64,000 nucleotides of DNA from Flavobacterium indicum GPTSA100-9 = DSM 17447 (GCF_000455605.1 NC_017025.1:2294001-2358000); one strand, 5' to 3'. Shown: positions 16,850 to 27,182, counted from the first letter of the stretch. Numbers and translations: made by a program. Notes: generated by a model not told the origin, from the letters alone.

Positions 16850-18541
16850 ATGCAATTGTCAGAACAAGAAATCATTAGAAGAGAAAAGCTTACTGCTTTA
16901 CGCCAATTGGGAATTAATCCCTATCCTGCAAATTTGTATCCAGTTAATCACACTTCTAAACAGGTGAAGGAACAGTTTGAAGAAGGCAAGAAGGTTATTG
17001 TAGCTGGACGTTTAATGAGTGTTCGTGACCAAGGTAAAGCTTCTTTTGCTGAACTTCAAGACAGCGAAGGCAGAATTCAATTGTATTTTAATAGAGATGT
17101 CATTTGTGAAGGTGAAGACAAAACACTATACAACCAAGTATTTAAAAAATTAACCGATTTAGGGGATTTTATTGGCGTTGAAGGTGAATTATTTACTACA
17201 CAAGTAGGAGCGAAATGTATACGTGTTACTCATTTTACATTTTTAAGTAAAACATTACGCCCCCTTCCTTTACCTAAAACCGATGAAGAAGGCAAAGTGT
17301 ATGATGCATTTAACGACCCTGAATTGAGATACAGAATGCGTTATGTTGATTTAGTGGTAAATCCACAAGTTAAAGACGTTTTTATTAAAAGAACAAAACT
17401 GTTCACTGCTATGAGAACTTTCTTTAACAAGGCTGGCTATATGGAAGTAGAAACTCCGGTTTTACAGTCTATTCCTGGAGGCGCTGCTGCGAGACCATTT
17501 ATTACGCATCATAACAGTTTAGACATTCCTCTTTACATGCGAATTGCAAACGAATTGTACTTAAAAAGACTGATTGTTGGTGGTTTTGACGGAGTTTATG
17601 AGTTTTCAAAAAATTTCCGAAATGAAGGAATGGACAGAACACACAATCCTGAATTTACAGCAATGGAAATATATGTTGCTTATAAAGATTATAATTGGAT
17701 GATGGAATTCACAGAAAACTTATTAGAATTCTGTGCTACTCAGGTTAACGGAACAACTGAAGCGACTTTTGGCGAACATAAAGTAAATTTTAAAGCGCCT
17801 TATGCTCGTGTTACTATGACCGATGCCATTAAACAATTTACAGGATTTGATATCACTGGAAAATCGGAAGATGAATTGCGTGAAGCTGCAAAAGCAATGG
17901 GAATTGAAGTGAATGACACTATGGGTAAAGGTAAATTGATTGATGAAATTTTTGGCGAAAAATGTGAAGGTAACTTCATTCAGCCTACATTCATTACAGA
18001 TTATCCTAAAGAAATGTCGCCTTTATGTAAATCTCATCGTGATAATCCTGAATTAACAGAGCGTTTTGAATTAATGGTTTGCGGAAAAGAAATTGCCAAT
18101 GCTTATTCTGAATTAAACGACCCTATTGACCAAAGAGAACGTTTTGTTGCACAAATGGAGTTGGCCCAAAAAGGCGATGATGAAGCAAATGGTATCATCG
18201 ATGAAGATTTCTTAAGAGCTTTAGAATATGGTATGCCTCCAACTTCTGGATTAGGAATTGGAATGGATCGATTAATTATGTTCCTAACCAATAATCCATC
18301 TATTCAAGAAGTTTTATTCTTCCCACAAATGCGTCCGGAGAAAAAAGGTCCTGAATTAACAGAAGATGAAAAATTAATTATAGGTCTGCTAAAAACGGAA
18401 AACAATCAACCTATTGCCAGCTTAAAAGAAAAAACAGGATTAAGCGGTAAAAAATGGGACGCAGCTATGAAAGGTTTAGCCAAACATGGCTTAACAAAAG
18501 TTGTGGTTGATGGAGATTTAAAAACTGTTGTTTTAAGTTAA
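16850..18541 (+). CDS. lysS: Lysine-tRNA ligase (class II)
   Basis: A 563-residue class II lysyl-tRNA synthetase. The N-terminal OB-fold anticodon-binding domain (about 50-170) includes VIVAGRLMSVRDQGKASFAE. The catalytic core shows motif 1 near FNKAGYMEVETPVLQ, motif 2 in FSKNFRNEGMDRTHNPEFTA and motif 3 in SGLGIGMDRLIMFL. It is about 60 residues longer than the E. coli enzyme. The extra C-terminal part (ENNQPIASLKEKTGLSGKKW onward) looks like a small winged-helix-type extension seen in related Bacteroidetes enzymes. Single gene, ending in a bidirectional terminator. Confidence 0.96.
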   Translation: MQLSEQEIIRREKLTALRQLGINPYPANLYPVNHTSKQVKEQFEEGKKVIVAGRLMSVRDQGKASFAELQDSEGRIQLYFNRDVICEGEDKTLYNQVFKKLTDLGDFIGVEGELFTTQVGAKCIRVTHFTFLSKTLRPLPLPKTDEEGKVYDAFNDPELRYRMRYVDLVVNPQVKDVFIKRTKLFTAMRTFFNKAGYMEVETPVLQSIPGGAAARPFITHHNSLDIPLYMRIANELYLKRLIVGGFDGVYEFSKNFRNEGMDRTHNPEFTAMEIYVAYKDYNWMMEFTENLLEFCATQVNGTTEATFGEHKVNFKAPYARVTMTDAIKQFTGFDITGKSEDELREAAKAMGIEVNDTMGKGKLIDEIFGEKCEGNFIQPTFITDYPKEMSPLCKSHRDNPELTERFELMVCGKEIANAYSELNDPIDQRERFVAQMELAQKGDDEANGIIDEDFLRALEYGMPPTSGLGIGMDRLIMFLTNNPSIQEVLFFPQMRPEKKGPELTEDEKLIIGLLKTENNQPIASLKEKTGLSGKKWDAAMKGLAKHGLTKVVVDGDLKTVVLS

Positions 18542-18562
18542 TAAAAACAAATTTTCAATACT

Positions 18563-18599
18563 AAAAAAACACCTGGTATTTTTTACCAGGTGTTTTTAT
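18563..18599. terminator. Bidirectional terminator between lysS and the DUF5686 gene
   Basis: AAACACCTGGTA pairs with TACCAGGTGTTT around a short T loop and is flanked by A and T tracts, serving lysS on the plus strand and the opposing gene on the minus strand. Confidence 0.9.
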
Positions 18600-18614
18600 T
18601 TTATATAAATTTAG

Positions 18615-21080
18615 TTAAAATCGCAATCCAATCATAATTCCATCACCTACAAAACCTCCTTGATAACTACGCACATAATCTACACGTAATAAGCGGTATT
18701 TTCCAAATCCAATTCGGTCTAAACCAACAGTAAATTCTTGGTAAGGTTTTGAATCAGGTAAGTTAATTTGATGAAATCCACCTAATAAATTTAAGCCTAA
18801 TTTATTAAACAAAGGCAGCTTATTCATAAAATAGCCATTATCATTATACACCACATGTGTTTCAATGAATTGATCATTAGTAGAATGAGTATAATAAGGT
18901 AATAAATTAAAGCTTGAACTGTAATTTCCATTTAAATTCACATGGGTTTGATTACCGTTAAAATGTTTAAAATCTACGAATGAAATTTGGTCTGCTCCAA
19001 AGAACTTTCCGCCTTTTACATTCCCCGATATTTGACCCATATTTCCTAATTGTTTGGAATAAGAAACTCGAGCTTCTAAGAAATCGTAATTATAGTTTTT
19101 TTCAGATGCCGCAAATCCTTTTTCATAGTTAATCGTTAACATCGGAAACTTTCCTTCATTAATATTTAATTTTCCGTCTGGACGTGAAATGTATTTTTGA
19201 CCAAAAACAAATCGTGCACCTAAATTAAACTTCATTATATGATGTTCTGAAATTGCGGCTATAGCATCACTGGTAGGGTTTAAAGGATTATTTGACGAAT
19301 ACAAATCGTCCGATTTTATAATTGAAAAATCGGTTGTATTATAAAGTGGTTTTCTATTTTCAAAGGCTAATTTTCCATTCATAAAAACACCATTTACGAC
19401 TTCTCTTCCACCCGCTATTTCAACAAATTCTTTTTCAAATAACTTCATAAAATTATTTCTAAAGAATAATGAACTAACCGAATTTACAATTCCAGAAATA
19501 GGCTCATTTCTATTGAATTGTGAAACAGCATTACCTCCTAAAATTCTAATATAAGCATCGTTTGTATTATTGAATTTATGATAAAAACTTGCGGTTGGCC
19601 TCACTCGTTCATCTGAAAAACCATATTCTAAATTCGCTTCAATCCGCGTTGATTTTTGTTTTTCTTCATTGTATTTTGAATATGAAAAACCCGTACCTAA
19701 ATGATACCCTTGAACCGTATTAAAATTAAATGAAGTTAAGTTCAGCAAACCTTGATAATTAAAATTCCACTTTTTAAAAGAATTTTTATAGGTATAACCC
19801 GTAATCAATTTAGTAAGCTTAAATTTATTTGATTTTAAATCAATAGAATCTAGATATACTTTTGAAGAACGAACCTTGAACACACTGTCTTTTTTAACAT
19901 AATTGGAATTTTCTTCTTCGGTCAAAGGAACCGGACGATTTTCAAGCCAATAGGCCTCTTCTTTTTTATTGGCTTTTTCAGCAAAAGTTACAATTTCATT
20001 TGAAAATGTTTTCTTCTCAAAGGCCTCTTTAAACACATAATTACTAAATACATGTGTAAATTTTCCATTAAACTTTATCCCGAAAAAACCCGCTTTAAAA
20101 TCGAACGATTGTAAATTTTTAGCCCAAATTTTAGTTTCTGGATTGAAATTATAGTTTTGAACCAATTTCATGGTTTCCAATATTTCTTGTTGGGCTCTAT
20201 ATCCTTTAATATCAAAATCTACGGCATAAATAGACCAAGCATCTTCAACTATGTAAATATAACCTTCAAACACTGGCTCTCTATCCCTTTTAGGCGTTAC
20301 TTTGATCTTATTTATAAAATTCCCATAAGAATCATAAAAAGTATCTTCTAACTTATATTTATAGTAATTAAATGCATTGGATGCAATGGGAGAAATCATA
20401 GGCACATTAAAATCAACTGTATTTTCATAAAAATTATAGTTGGTATTCATGGCTGTATTAAAACTAAATCCGTTATCATCCCCAGCAATTTTACTGGCAA
20501 TAATCTCTTCTTTGAGGTTGTTTGGCGCTTCAAATTTAATTTTTGAAACCGTTTCGGATTGATAAATTATTCCGTTCCCTGTTGAGTCCACATTACCATC
20601 CAAATCACCAATTTCGATACCCATTATTTTCTTAGGCAAATCTTTCACTCTAAAAATACCTCTAGAATAAAAATCTGCTTCAAATTTATCTGTTTTAGCC
20701 ACATTCTTTTTTCTAGACGCAATAGCTTTTTTAATAATGGCAATGGCAGGATTCTCCATATTATTAACCACCACTTCTTCAATTTGATGATCTTCGTCCT
20801 CTAACACAAAATTCAAGGTGTGAGGAAAGGTATAAAAATCTTCACTTTGTCTTTTTGATTTATAGCCCAATACCTGCGCTACAACGGTATATTTTCCGGA
20901 TTTTTTTAAATTTAATTCATATTCTCCATTTTCATTTGTAGAAGTCCCGATGTATGTTTTTTCAATAGAAACACTAACATAAGCCAATGGTTTACCATTC
21001 TTATCCGTTATTCTTCCTTTAATTTGCGCTACCACACAAATCGATATTAACAAAAAAAGTAGCGTTAATTTTTTTTTCAT
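18615..21080 (-). CDS. DUF5686 outer-membrane protein with CarboxypepD_reg-like domain
   Basis: An 821-residue exported protein. Signal peptide MKKKLTLLFLLISICVVAQ is followed by a carboxypeptidase-regulatory-like beta-sandwich (about 20-100: IKGRITDKNGKPLAYVSVSI) and a long DUF5686 region rich in barrel-type strands. The C-terminus DGIMIGLRF ends in Arg-Phe, as in outer-membrane barrels. The architecture resembles a TonB-dependent receptor but no plug domain was seen, so TonB-linked transport should not be assumed. Function of the family is not established. It is convergent with lysS and followed upstream by aroQ. Confidence 0.8.
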   Translation of the reverse strand: MKKKLTLLFLLISICVVAQIKGRITDKNGKPLAYVSVSIEKTYIGTSTNENGEYELNLKKSGKYTVVAQVLGYKSKRQSEDFYTFPHTLNFVLEDEDHQIEEVVVNNMENPAIAIIKKAIASRKKNVAKTDKFEADFYSRGIFRVKDLPKKIMGIEIGDLDGNVDSTGNGIIYQSETVSKIKFEAPNNLKEEIIASKIAGDDNGFSFNTAMNTNYNFYENTVDFNVPMISPIASNAFNYYKYKLEDTFYDSYGNFINKIKVTPKRDREPVFEGYIYIVEDAWSIYAVDFDIKGYRAQQEILETMKLVQNYNFNPETKIWAKNLQSFDFKAGFFGIKFNGKFTHVFSNYVFKEAFEKKTFSNEIVTFAEKANKKEEAYWLENRPVPLTEEENSNYVKKDSVFKVRSSKVYLDSIDLKSNKFKLTKLITGYTYKNSFKKWNFNYQGLLNLTSFNFNTVQGYHLGTGFSYSKYNEEKQKSTRIEANLEYGFSDERVRPTASFYHKFNNTNDAYIRILGGNAVSQFNRNEPISGIVNSVSSLFFRNNFMKLFEKEFVEIAGGREVVNGVFMNGKLAFENRKPLYNTTDFSIIKSDDLYSSNNPLNPTSDAIAAISEHHIMKFNLGARFVFGQKYISRPDGKLNINEGKFPMLTINYEKGFAASEKNYNYDFLEARVSYSKQLGNMGQISGNVKGGKFFGADQISFVDFKHFNGNQTHVNLNGNYSSSFNLLPYYTHSTNDQFIETHVVYNDNGYFMNKLPLFNKLGLNLLGGFHQINLPDSKPYQEFTVGLDRIGFGKYRLLRVDYVRSYQGGFVGDGIMIGLRF

Positions 21081-21139
21081 ATAAATTAAATTCTTTGGTA
21101 TAATTGTAAAGACGATTAATTTTTAAAAAAGGTTGTATG

Positions 21140-21553
21140 TTATAAAAAACTTTTAAGCGCTAAAGTATAACTATCTAAGCCAAACCCAATAATAACCCCT
21201 TTTGCATTTGGTGATATATAAGATTGATGTCTAAATGTTTCTCTAGAAAAAGTATTGGAGATATGCACTTCTACCACTGGAGTAGTAATAGCTTTAACTG
21301 CATCTCCTATAGCAACAGAGGTATGGGTATAAGCCCCAGCATTTAAGATAATTCCATCAAAAGAAAAACCAACTTCATGTAGTTTATTTATGATTTCTCC
21401 TTCTATGTTGGATTGAAAATAGTCTAATTGAAATTGCGGAAAATTCGATTTCAATTCCTCAAAAAAGGAACTGAAATCTTGGTTTCCATATATTGATGTT
21501 TCTCTTGTACCTAATAAATTTAAATTAGGACCATTTAAAATCAAAAACTTCAT
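21140..21553 (-). CDS. aroQ: 3-dehydroquinate dehydratase, type II
   Basis: A 137-residue enzyme of the shikimate pathway that dehydrates 3-dehydroquinate. The family motif LNGPNLNLLGTRETSIYG is near the N-terminus and carries the catalytic Tyr. FDGIILNAGAYTHTSVAIGD, VVEVHISNTFSRETFRHQS and GVIIGFGLDSY follow, including the active-site His. Length is typical of the dodecameric type II class. The start codon overlaps the last base of the M28 peptidase stop, so they are co-transcribed. Confidence 0.95.
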   Translation of the reverse strand: MKFLILNGPNLNLLGTRETSIYGNQDFSSFFEELKSNFPQFQLDYFQSNIEGEIINKLHEVGFSFDGIILNAGAYTHTSVAIGDAVKAITTPVVEVHISNTFSRETFRHQSYISPNAKGVIIGFGLDSYTLALKSFL

Positions 21554-22587
21554 TATTTACCGTCTTTATCGACAACAATTTTATTTTCTCTATTTGCAAT
21601 CTCCCATGCTACAGAAAAAGCCAATTTGGTACGCATAGCTAATAAATCGTATTCAATTTTATCAGGTGTATCATTAGCACCGTGGTAATCTTCATGTGTT
21701 CCATTAAAATAGAAAATAGCAGGAACTCCTTTTTTAGCAAAATTATAATGGTCTGAACGGAAATAAATACGCTCTGGATCTTTTCTGTCGTTGTATTTAT
21801 AATCCAGATTTAAACCTACATATTTTTGGTTCATCTCTTCGTTAATAGTATGTAATTCTGAACTTAAACGATCAGAACCTATTACATATACATATTTACC
21901 ATTTTCTTTGTGACCATTGATAGAATCTCTTCTACCAATCATGTCAATATTAATATCAACTACGGTATTTGACAATGGGAATAATGGATTTTCAGAATAA
22001 TATCTAGAACCGTGTAAACCATGCTCCTCCCCTGTTACATGTAAAAACAAAATCGATCTTTTTGGAGGAAATCCTTCTTTTTTTGCTTGTTGGAAAGCTT
22101 TCGCAATTTCCATTACAGCAACTGTACCCGATCCATCATCATCAGCGCCGTTGTAAACCTCCCCATTTTTCATACCAATATGATCATAGTGTGCAGAGAT
22201 AACCACAATTTCTTCTGGCTTTTCAGCCCCAGGAATAAAAGCCCATATATTTTCAGAATCATTTAATTTAGGAGCAAAGCCTTTTTTCATAAATTCAGAA
22301 GGTACTTTTTGGTAATAATCAACTGAACCTGGAGGATTTAAAATACCTAATTCTTTGTATCGGTCAATTATATATTGCCCCGCTTTTTTTTGACCTGGTT
22401 CACCGGTATTTCTACCCTCCATTTCATCAGAAGCAATAACATATAAATTTTTAGATAAATTAGTTTCACTGATGCTGTTCACATATTTTGAAACATCGGC
22501 TGTTTTTTTTGCAGTTTGTTTAGTTTTAGTAGCAGAACAACTCACTAAAAAAGAACCCACTACAAACAAGAGTACTACTTTTTTCAT
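21553..22587 (-). CDS. M28 family metallopeptidase, lipoprotein
   Basis: A 344-residue zinc aminopeptidase. MKKVVLLFVVGSFLVSCSAT is a lipoprotein signal with Cys at about 17. The two-zinc site is intact: ISAHYDHIGM (His), YNGADDDGSGT (bridging Asp), HVTGEEHGLHGSRY (catalytic Glu-Glu), INIDMIGRRD (Asp) and GTHEDYHGANDT (His). M28 enzymes remove N-terminal amino acids from peptides; an envelope location is inferred from the lipobox. Its stop codon overlaps the aroQ ATG by one base. A -7 match TAGTTTTG lies at 22609-22616. Confidence 0.92.
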   Translation of the reverse strand: MKKVVLLFVVGSFLVSCSATKTKQTAKKTADVSKYVNSISETNLSKNLYVIASDEMEGRNTGEPGQKKAGQYIIDRYKELGILNPPGSVDYYQKVPSEFMKKGFAPKLNDSENIWAFIPGAEKPEEIVVISAHYDHIGMKNGEVYNGADDDGSGTVAVMEIAKAFQQAKKEGFPPKRSILFLHVTGEEHGLHGSRYYSENPLFPLSNTVVDINIDMIGRRDSINGHKENGKYVYVIGSDRLSSELHTINEEMNQKYVGLNLDYKYNDRKDPERIYFRSDHYNFAKKGVPAIFYFNGTHEDYHGANDTPDKIEYDLLAMRTKLAFSVAWEIANRENKIVVDKDGK

Positions 22588-22676
22588 TTTTGATTGCGTT
22601 TAGTAACACAAAACTAACCAAAAAACTGAAATTGCGATAAACTTTATAAGATTTTTAAGAAATAGGAGGAAATAAA

Positions 22677-22775
22677 AAATGGCAAGCGACCTACATCGCA
22701 CCGCTACAACCGCATACCTTTGCTGCGTTCCCACCCTGGAGGATTTTGCAGGAGCTGGTCGTGTAGGACTTGCCG
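22677..22775 (-). ncRNA. ffs: Signal recognition particle RNA (small bacterial type)
   Basis: On the minus strand the RNA starts near GGCAAGTCC and ends GGTCGCTTGCC, and these ends pair. The apical domain contains AATCCTCCAGGGTGGGAACG followed by CAGCAAAGGTA, the conserved symmetric and asymmetric loops bound by Ffh. Length is about 98 nt, and a T-rich run follows the 3' end. A full consensus promoter sits immediately upstream. The exact ends are estimated from the terminal helix. Confidence 0.93.
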
Positions 22776-22778
22776 GTG

Positions 22779-22808
22779 CAAATATACAATCTTTTATTAT
22801 TTTTACAA
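22779..22808 (-). promoter_or_regulatory. Promoter of the SRP RNA gene
   Basis: On the minus strand TTG (22808-22806), a 19-nt spacer and TATATTTG (22786-22779) match the consensus exactly, placing the start about five bases before the terminal helix of the RNA. Confidence 0.82.
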
Positions 22809-22863
22809 ATCAAAAATTAGTTTAAAATAAATTGTAATATTGTATTTAGAAACATACATGCAA

Positions 22864-23901
22864 ATGAAAAAATATAAAATTCTAGCAATCACAATCTTAA
22901 CTGCAATTACTTGGAATTGTAAAGAACAAAAAGATTTATTTTCTATCGATTCAAATGGATTAAAACAAGTATACAAACCCAATGAAAGCATCAATTTAAG
23001 TATTTTAAACGAGAATGATGTGCCAATTGACTCTGTTGTATATTTTTCTAACGAATCCAAATTAGGTACTGCAGTAAAAAACGCAAAAACGACTTTTAAA
23101 CTAGACCAATTACCTTTTGGCACCCAAGATATCAAAGCTTTAGTGTATTATGAAGGTAAAAATGTAGAATGTTTTACATCTTTTGAAATTGTTTCGAATA
23201 TCACTCCTAAAATTCTTGAATATACCATTTTAAACACCTACAACCACGACTTAGAAGCCTATACACAAGGTTTGGAATTTCACAATGGTGTATTGTATGA
23301 AGGTACAGGACAAAGAGGCGAATCAACCCTTAGAAAAACAGATTACAAAACGGGCAATGTGAGTAAAAAAATAGGGCTTGAACCACAATATTTTGGTGAA
23401 GGAATTACTTTTTTCAATGGAAAAATTTACCAATTAACTTGGCAAGAAAAAGTTGGTTTTATCTACAATGCTGAAACATTGGAAAAAGAAAAAACTTTTG
23501 ATTATTTTAAAGACATTGAAGGTTGGGGATTAACGCATAATGACAAGTATTTAATAATGAGTGATGGCTCTAATACCATCTACTTTTTAGACCCCAATAC
23601 ACAAAAATTAGTCAAATCGATTAACGTGTATACCGATACTTCAAAAATTGAACAATTAAATGAATTGGAATGGATTGACGGAAAAATTTGGGCAAATGTA
23701 TACCAAAAAGACGCTATAGCTATAATCAATCCGGAGAATGGAGCTGTAGAAGCCGTTTTAAATTTAGCCGAATTAAAATCAAAAGTTAAACAACACCCAG
23801 AAGTAGATGTTTTAAATGGTATCGCTTATAATCCGGCAACAAAAACAATATTTGTAACCGGTAAAAATTGGGACAAAATGTTTGAAATTAAAATTAAATA
23901 A
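22864..23901 (+). CDS. Glutaminyl-peptide cyclotransferase (plant/bacterial type)
   Basis: About 345 residues from the ATG at 22864, which gives signal sequence MKKYKILAITILTAITWNCK with a possible lipobox Cys; ATGs at 22840 and 22858 are alternatives. A short N-terminal Ig-like part (about 30-110) precedes a five-bladed propeller with the family segments YTQGLEFHNGVLYEGTGQRG, YFGEGITFFNGKIYQLTWQE, EGWGLTHNDKYLIMSDGSNT and NELEWIDGKIWANVYQKD. Enzymes of this family form N-terminal pyroglutamate on proteins or peptides. It is followed 37 bases later by an exported S9 peptidase. That neighbour may simply share a location. Confidence 0.88.
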   Translation: MKKYKILAITILTAITWNCKEQKDLFSIDSNGLKQVYKPNESINLSILNENDVPIDSVVYFSNESKLGTAVKNAKTTFKLDQLPFGTQDIKALVYYEGKNVECFTSFEIVSNITPKILEYTILNTYNHDLEAYTQGLEFHNGVLYEGTGQRGESTLRKTDYKTGNVSKKIGLEPQYFGEGITFFNGKIYQLTWQEKVGFIYNAETLEKEKTFDYFKDIEGWGLTHNDKYLIMSDGSNTIYFLDPNTQKLVKSINVYTDTSKIEQLNELEWIDGKIWANVYQKDAIAIINPENGAVEAVLNLAELKSKVKQHPEVDVLNGIAYNPATKTIFVTGKNWDKMFEIKIK

Positions 23902-23938
23902 ATAAAAAAAGAAATATAACTTATTAAAAATTAATAGC

Positions 23939-26068
23939 ATGAAGCATTATCTATCAGCAATTATAGTCCTAATATCTACAACAATTCATGCTCAAAAAAT
24001 GAAAAGTAAAATGAATGAAATAAAACCTCCAGTAGCTAAAATTGTCCCTAAAAAATTAGAAAAACATGGACATGTTCGTGTTGATAATTACTATTGGTTA
24101 AATGAAAGAGAAAATCCAGAAGTAATTGACTACTTAAATAAGGAAAACGAATACTATCAAAAATCTACTGCTCATACCAAACAATTTCAAGAAGAATTGT
24201 TTTTAGAAATGAAAGGCAGAATTAAGGAAGACGACACTTCAGTTCCTTATTTTTACAACGGCTATTGGTATATTACACGTTTTGAAACAGGTAAAGACTA
24301 TCCTATTCATACCAGAAAAAAAGGAAGTTTAGAGGCAAAAGAGGAAATCTTATTTGATTGCAACGAAATGGCTAAAGGTCAGTCTTATTTTAATCTATCA
24401 GGAATTAATATCAGTGAAGACAACAAATGGGCTGCTTTTGGTGTAGATTTAGTTTCAAGAAGACAATACACGATTCAGATTAAAAACTTAGAAACCGGTG
24501 AAATTTTACCTGTAAAAATTGAAAATACCACAGGTGGCTCTACTTGGGCAAGTGATAATAAAACCTTATTTTACACTAGAAAAGATGCTCAAACACTACG
24601 TTCTGATAAAATTTACAAGCATAAAGTTGGAACCAATCCGGAAAATGACCAGTTAATTTTTCATGAAAAAGACGATACTTTTTACACTTTTGTTTACAAA
24701 GAAAAATCAAAAAAATATTTAGTAATTGGTTCTACAAGCACTTTAACTTCTGAATACCAAATTTTAGAAGCTAATAATCCAGATGGACAATTCAGAATTT
24801 TTCAACCTAGAGTACGTGGTGTTGAATATTCCATTTCTCATTATGGCGATAGCTTTTATATTGTTACTAATAAAGATAAAGCTACCAATTTTAAGTTGAT
24901 GAAAACACCTGAAACAGCTACTTCTTCGGATCAATGGACAGATTTAATTCCGCACAGAAAGGATGTTTTACTAGAAGGTATTGAGATTTTTAAAGAGTAT
25001 TTGGTAATTGAAGAACGTACCAATGGTTTACATAAAATTCAAATAAGACCTTGGAACGGCAAAGGCGATTACTATTTACCATTTGATATTGAAACCTATA
25101 CCGCTTACACGACAACCAATGTAGATTTTGACACCGAAATTTTACGTTATGCGTATCAATCTATGGCAACACCATCATCGGTTATTGATTTTAATATGCG
25201 TACCAAAGAAAAAACGGTATTAAAAGAACAAGCGGTTTTAGGCGGTAAATTTGATAAAAATAATTATGCTGAAGAACGTATTTGGGCAACTGCTCAAGAC
25301 GGCACTAAAGTACCGATTTCTATAGTTTACAAGAAAGGAATGAAAAAAGATGGTAAAAACCCATTTTTATTGTATGCTTATGGTTCTTATGGTTCTTCAA
25401 TGGATCCCTATTTTTCAAGTACTCGATTAAGTTTATTAGATCGAGGCTTCATTTATGGAATTGCACATATTCGAGGTGGTGAAGATTTAGGAAGAGATTG
25501 GTATGAAAACGGAAAATTGTTAAAAAAGAAAAACACTTTTACTGATTTCATTGATTGTTCAAAATTTGTAATTGCAGAGAAATATACTTCTGCTGCACAC
25601 TTATACGCAGAAGGTGGTTCGGCTGGAGGATTATTAATGGGAGCTATTGTTAACATGGCGCCAGAATTATATCATGGCGTAATTGCACAAGTACCTTTTG
25701 TGGATGTAGTTACAACCATGTTAGACGATACTATCCCTTTAACAACTGGGGAATATGACGAATGGGGAAATCCAAACGACAAAAAATATTATGAATATAT
25801 GTTGTCTTATTCACCTTACGATCAAGTAACGGAACAAGTGTACCCAAATATGTATGTTTCAACAGGTTTACATGATTCGCAAGTGCAATATTGGGAGCCT
25901 GCAAAATGGGTTGCGAAATTACGTGTTTTGAAAAAAGGGAACAATCAATTGTTTTTAGATACCAATATGGATGCCGGTCATGGCGGAGCATCAGGAAGAT
26001 TTGAAGCCCTTAAAGAATTAGCAAAAGAATTCACCTTCTTGTTTGATTTAGAAAAAATTACTAAGTAA
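23939..26068 (+). CDS. S9 family oligopeptidase (oligopeptidase B-like), exported
   Basis: A 709-residue serine peptidase. Signal peptide about 1-18 (MKHYLSAIIVLISTTIHAQK). The N-terminal propeller contains HVRVDNYYWLNERENPEVID and the catalytic alpha/beta-hydrolase domain starts near 430. The nucleophile Ser is in AEGGSAGGLLMGAIVN, the Asp is probably in STGLHDSQVQYWEP, and the His is in NMDAGHGGASGRFEALKE. The YGSYGSSMDPYFS and RGGEDLGRDWYENGK motifs are typical of oligopeptidase B/prolyl oligopeptidase. Secretion signal suggests a periplasmic enzyme that cuts short peptides. OpB versus POP specificity is not resolved. Confidence 0.92.
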   Translation: MKHYLSAIIVLISTTIHAQKMKSKMNEIKPPVAKIVPKKLEKHGHVRVDNYYWLNERENPEVIDYLNKENEYYQKSTAHTKQFQEELFLEMKGRIKEDDTSVPYFYNGYWYITRFETGKDYPIHTRKKGSLEAKEEILFDCNEMAKGQSYFNLSGINISEDNKWAAFGVDLVSRRQYTIQIKNLETGEILPVKIENTTGGSTWASDNKTLFYTRKDAQTLRSDKIYKHKVGTNPENDQLIFHEKDDTFYTFVYKEKSKKYLVIGSTSTLTSEYQILEANNPDGQFRIFQPRVRGVEYSISHYGDSFYIVTNKDKATNFKLMKTPETATSSDQWTDLIPHRKDVLLEGIEIFKEYLVIEERTNGLHKIQIRPWNGKGDYYLPFDIETYTAYTTTNVDFDTEILRYAYQSMATPSSVIDFNMRTKEKTVLKEQAVLGGKFDKNNYAEERIWATAQDGTKVPISIVYKKGMKKDGKNPFLLYAYGSYGSSMDPYFSSTRLSLLDRGFIYGIAHIRGGEDLGRDWYENGKLLKKKNTFTDFIDCSKFVIAEKYTSAAHLYAEGGSAGGLLMGAIVNMAPELYHGVIAQVPFVDVVTTMLDDTIPLTTGEYDEWGNPNDKKYYEYMLSYSPYDQVTEQVYPNMYVSTGLHDSQVQYWEPAKWVAKLRVLKKGNNQLFLDTNMDAGHGGASGRFEALKELAKEFTFLFDLEKITK

Positions 26069-26083
26069 TTTAATAATTTTTTA

Positions 26084-26091
26084 TACCTTTG
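26084..26091 (+). promoter_or_regulatory. Likely -7 box of the second PLP enzyme gene
   Basis: TACCTTTG matches TAnnTTTG, and the remaining leader of about 45 bases contains a small ACATC/GATGT hairpin. No TTG lies at the right distance. Confidence 0.4.
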
Positions 26092-26137
26092 CAAGGTTTG
26101 ACACATCGCATTAAGATGTAAACATAAGTAACAATTT

Positions 26138-27178
26138 ATGGCAAAAGAAATTCAAGCATACAACAATATTTTAGAATTAATAGGCAATACACCGCTTATT
26201 AAATTAAACAAAGTTACCGAAGAATTTGAAGGTAATTTTTATGCTAAAGTCGAGGCTTTTAATCCAGGGCATTCATCTAAAGATAGAATTGCACTTTACA
26301 TTATTGAGGAAGCTGAAAGGAAAGGAATTTTAAAACCCGGCGATACCATCATTGAAACTACATCTGGAAATACTGGTTTTAGTTTAGCAATGGTAAGCAT
26401 CATTAAAGGTTATGATTGTATTTTAGCTGTAAGTTCAAAATCATCAAAAGACAAAATTGATATGTTACGCACTATGGGAGCTAAAGTTTATGTTTGCCCA
26501 GCCCACGTATCTGCAGATGATGAAAGAAGTTACTATAATGTTGCTAAAAGATTACACGAAGAAACAAAAGGTTCGGTTTATATTAACCAATACTTTAATG
26601 ATTTAAATATTGATGCACATTACAATACTACTGGTCCAGAAATTTGGGAACAAACTGGCGGACAAATTACACACTTAGTAGCATGTAGTGGAACAGGAGG
26701 AACAATTTCTGGAACTGCAAAATTCTTGAAAGAGATGAATCCAAACATTAAAATCCTTGGAGTTGATGCTTATGGTTCAGTTTTAAAAAAATACCACGAA
26801 ACCAAAGAATTTGATAACGAAGAAATTTACCCTTACAGAATTGAAGGTTTAGGTAAAAATTTAATTCCAACAGCTACTGATTTTGATGTAATTGACAAAT
26901 TTATGAAAGTTACAGACGAAGAAAGTGCACATACTGCTAGAGAAATTGCTAAAAAAGAAGGAATTTTTGCTGGATACACTTCAGGAGCTGCTTTACAAGC
27001 TGTAAAACAATTTGCTGAAGAAGGTGAATTTGACGCCAACAGTAAAGTGGTTATTATTTTCCCTGATCACGGTTCTCGATACATGAGTAAAATTTACAGC
27101 GACGACTGGATGAGTGAACAAGGTTTTTTTGACAGTGTAAACAACGAAGAAACACAAAAAATCGAAATCATAAAATAA
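26138..27178 (+). CDS. PLP-dependent cysteine synthase family enzyme (no CBS domains)
   Basis: A 346-residue fold type II PLP enzyme. [16 protein letters not shown] leads to the PLP lysine in [14 protein letters not shown], the phosphate loop [13 protein letters not shown], and [20 protein letters not shown]. It resembles the catalytic half of the enzyme at 5964-7325 (shared [10 protein letters not shown] and [21 protein letters not shown] segments) but ends without CBS domains. A cysteine synthase or cystathionine beta-synthase activity is plausible; the pair could divide sulfur-assimilation and transsulfuration roles. It ends in a bidirectional terminator. Confidence 0.88.
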   Translation: MAKEIQAYNNILELIGNTPLIKLNKVTEEFEGNFYAKVEAFNPGHSSKDRIALYIIEEAERKGILKPGDTIIETTSGNTGFSLAMVSIIKGYDCILAVSSKSSKDKIDMLRTMGAKVYVCPAHVSADDERSYYNVAKRLHEETKGSVYINQYFNDLNIDAHYNTTGPEIWEQTGGQITHLVACSGTGGTISGTAKFLKEMNPNIKILGVDAYGSVLKKYHETKEFDNEEIYPYRIEGLGKNLIPTATDFDVIDKFMKVTDEESAHTAREIAKKEGIFAGYTSGAALQAVKQFAEEGEFDANSKVVIIFPDHGSRYMSKIYSDDWMSEQGFFDSVNNEETQKIEIIK

Positions 27179-27182
27179 ATAC

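Noticed and set aside
18615..21080. DUF5686 protein as a TonB-dependent transporter
   Set aside because: It has the carboxypeptidase-regulatory-like domain and barrel-like strands, but no plug domain was seen.
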